Below are positions 29,571-32,028 of a stretch of DNA of 32,028 bases, one piece after another. A program made the position numbers and the translations under genes. How positions within the stretch are numbered: position 1 is the stretch's first letter; each line of letters opens with the position of its first letter. The notes under the pieces were generated by a model. That model was not told where the DNA came from, did not search any database, and saw only the letters and a list, made by a program, of their open reading frames with translations. The stretch is taken from the NCBI RefSeq assembly GCF_001039355.2, contig NW_019775410.1, positions 151,191 to 183,218 on the forward strand, read 5' to 3'. This DNA comes from Lingula anatina. Taxonomy: Eukaryota > Brachiopoda > Lingulata > Lingulida > Lingulidae.

Positions 29571-30724
29571 GTTAGTATTAGGTGTGATCATACGGGGAGT
29601 GTGCATGTGTGATAGAGACAGAGAAAATGTATTATCAGGATCATTGGTTAAAGGGCCAATCCATGGGATTGACTGCCAAAATTAATTTCTAGAGATTCCC
29701 TGCACACATTTGAAAATCTCCTACAGTCCTATTCATGTCTTGAAAAGCTTCTTATATTTCCCAATTCATACTCTTCAGACAAAAAAGCCCTTTAAATAAT
29801 GTTGTTGTTCTTTTAAAGCATATGTTGCATATTTATAGTCTTCTCAGTCCACTTGGGTAACCATTGTCAGTTTACAATGCCTGCATTATACATGACATAA
29901 TTTATTCTGTCAAAGTAGTCTTAATTTTAAAATGGAATAAAACATAGAAATTCGTAGGTAGAACAAAATTGTTCTTATATCCCAAGAAAATTCACTTTGG
30001 TGGGTAATTATATGGAGGGGTCCTTTTTCACAAAAGTAATTAGCCCAGTCAGGTATGTTTTGCAATCCTGTTTCCCACTATTTTGCTTTACAGCTAATAT
30101 TGTAAAAGGGTTCTTACATAATAGAGTTCTTTCAAAACTGTAGCCTGATTATTTTATTTAAAGTTACTGGAAATAACTTTTTTTTTAAATTTGTGACTTA
30201 TTTGAATATTATGCTTGGTACTTTTGGTAATAGTAATGAAATTACTTATGCAGTAGTATAGATAAGTCAACTACTAAGTATTCTATAGCAACCTTACAAA
30301 AAAATTATTTCACAGAGTGATAGATTAGATCATTTTGCATGGGGTCAAAGAGGTAAATCAGAAAAAACTTATCCTGAATTTTTAAATCTTTTCCCCTGCA
30401 AATGCAGTAGGAGAATTTAGTATATGTGGCACCATGTAACTATGGGACCTATAAGCTGACAGTGTAGAAAATTGTACAGATATTTGGTTTTGCAAATTTG
30501 TGTATCAGTACAAATTTTGATTAAAAATATACACTGGTGTTGAGAGGACACAATCTGTCTGCTATTTCACATTTCAATACACATTACAATTACAATGTAA
30601 AAAATCTTAAGAATTACAGCAACTTACAGATTAACTTTATTAAAACATTAATCATAAACACATAAAAAGGCAACTTTTAAGGGAGAATTAAAAACTGTCA
30701 TAATAGAATAATTAAAAACTATCA
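29571..30724 (+). other. Intron 3, no gene seen
   Basis: AT-rich unique-looking sequence without an exon, terminal repeat or notable motif. Confidence 0.5.
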
Positions 30725-31905
30725 ACATAGGTTTAGTCTCGATCCATCCTTTCCACTTGTTCCATCGGCACCATTGTTAGCATGGCTCCCAAACCAAAGG
30801 AGTGGTGAAAAAAGTTCCTATAGAAGTCTGATTCAAGGTCATATGTGGAGATTCAAAATATGCCCATGTGTTTGTCCTGCATTTCAAGATCAAATAAGAC
30901 AAAATTTGGTAAAGACGGGTATTTTCTGTGAAAAAAAATTTGTGCCAATTTTCAGCTATTACATGGACCTAAGTTTTTACAATATAGGGAAAGCTAAGGT
31001 CTTAGTTACTCTTAGGGTCTCCTTTAATCCTTTGTGAGTTAGAGGTCAATCAGTGCAATAAATGCCAAAATTCAAACTCTCTCTAATTCTGGAACCCTTG
31101 AAGCTATAGACCTTTTGTAAGCTGCATTTTGCTGAGCTTGCTAAGAGTCCCACTGAAGGTGGTGTCGTTTTTTTTTTTTTTTTTTTCCTAGACAGTTGAG
31201 GAATTGCACTATATCAAATAGCATAATATCGTGATATTCATTGGTGAAAATAAAATGTGAAACACTCTAAAACTGGCAGAGATACATCCATAGTTATTAC
31301 TGATCTTGAATAAAAAGTCATATATAGGCAATCTTGCTGTGACCTTGGATTTGACCTAAGACTTACTTTTCGCCATGAACTGAATTTTGCAATTTTTTTT
31401 ACTCTTATATCCAAAACTTGCAAAGTTATGCCCAAAGTCACTATTGAACTTAGATAGGAGGTAATGCATGTGGCTTCATACTGTGAACTTGAATTTGACC
31501 TTTGACCTACTTTTTACCACGAACTGAACTTTGCAAATTTTTCAACCCTCATATCGCCAAAACTGGCAGAGAAACATCCATAGTTACTATTGAACTTTGA
31601 ATAGGAAGTACTACATTGGCAATCTTAATTTGACCTTAAGTTTGACCTTTGACTACTTTCACTTTGCAGAATAATCCGGCCCTTATATCTCCAATTTTGT
31701 AAAAAAAAATATATATTCTAAAAACAATCACATACTGAGCATCTTCATCTACACTACACTTGAATTTAACCTTTAGCTTACTTTTCCTTATAAAATACTC
31801 TGGCCACATTTACCCAACCCTTGTCCATACTAACACACTTCCATCCATACCTTCCTGCTGGTGGTACCATATCCAGAGGCAGTATCGCCTGTCTGATCCT
31901 CTAGT
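30725..31905 (+). mobile_element. Helitron-like element, copy 3, 5'-truncated, short satellite A core
   Basis: Begins inside the head at ACATAGGTTTAGTCTCGA, lacking the GTACCACCA palindrome. It shares GTCATATGTGGAGATTC-type and CCACTGAAGGTGGTGTC blocks with copies 1 and 2. The core is about four satellite A units (31259-31760). The tail has CTGGTGGTACCAT, hairpin-like AGGCAGTATCGCCT and CTGATCCTCTAG|T, ending at 31904-31905. Satellite B-type sequence follows directly, as after copy 1. Confidence 0.65.
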
Positions 31906-31992
31906 TTATTATACATCAGAATTGACAAAATAACCCATTTTGTGTCTCTTTTTTTCTGCTTTTTGTCTGTTCATTTGACAGCTTTGCTGATG

Positions 31993-32028
<36 letters not shown>
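31906..32028 (+). repeat. Satellite B fragment and terminal (TTA)n microsatellite
   Basis: ACATCAGAATTGACA, CCATTTTGTG and CATTTGACAGCTTTGCTG match the 3' part of satellite B (28530-28610). From about 31992 to the edge the sequence is (TTA)n. Confidence 0.75.

Overview
The window is AT-rich animal nuclear DNA: small exons with GT/AG splice sites, multi-kilobase introns, and a dense layer of transposons and satellites. The transposon mix (Ty3/gypsy element, tRNA-derived SINE, LINE remnant, Helitron-like elements with satellite cores, foldback elements) fits a marine invertebrate such as a mollusc, echinoderm or other non-vertebrate. No species can be named from the sequence alone.

Two host genes point away from each other. 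On the minus strand, two exons (5776-5863 and 3196-3338) encode the N-terminus of the condensin subunit SMC4. Their splice phases agree, and the gene runs off the left edge before its Walker A exon. On the plus strand, three exons (10704-10761, 16368-16404, 29487-29570) form the start of a secreted protein: signal peptide, short linker, then a coiled coil. This gene runs off the right edge. A 33-bp micro-exon at 25230-25262 is a weaker candidate. About 4.8 kb of repeat-rich intergenic DNA separates the two start codons.

Most of the rest is mobile DNA. From left to right: a decayed transposon with repeated GTGTCCGTACCCC motifs (about 780-2090); a 632-bp element with a CATTC target duplication (2369-3000); a nested palindrome (4636-4814); an inverted Helitron-like fragment (5050-5690); a 54-bp minisatellite (5868-6316); a foldback element (7016-7220); a TIR element with a 95-codon ORF (7441-8526); a SINE (8530-8757); and a LINE remnant (8890-9860).

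Intron 1 of the secreted gene holds a complete but dead 4.1-kb Ty3/gypsy element (11808-15898). It has 5-bp CACAT target duplications. Its gag is reduced to an inverted zinc-knuckle fragment behind a foldback palindrome.

Intron 2 holds a 365-bp MITE, a likely 3.2-kb DNA transposon carrying an internally deleted protein gene plus nested foldback elements, a second TAAGA-flanked foldback element, and two Helitron-like elements. A third Helitron-like copy lies in intron 3. The three share head and tail but carry different satellite cores, and one is inserted into satellite DNA of the type carried by another. This modular family is the most interesting system in the window.
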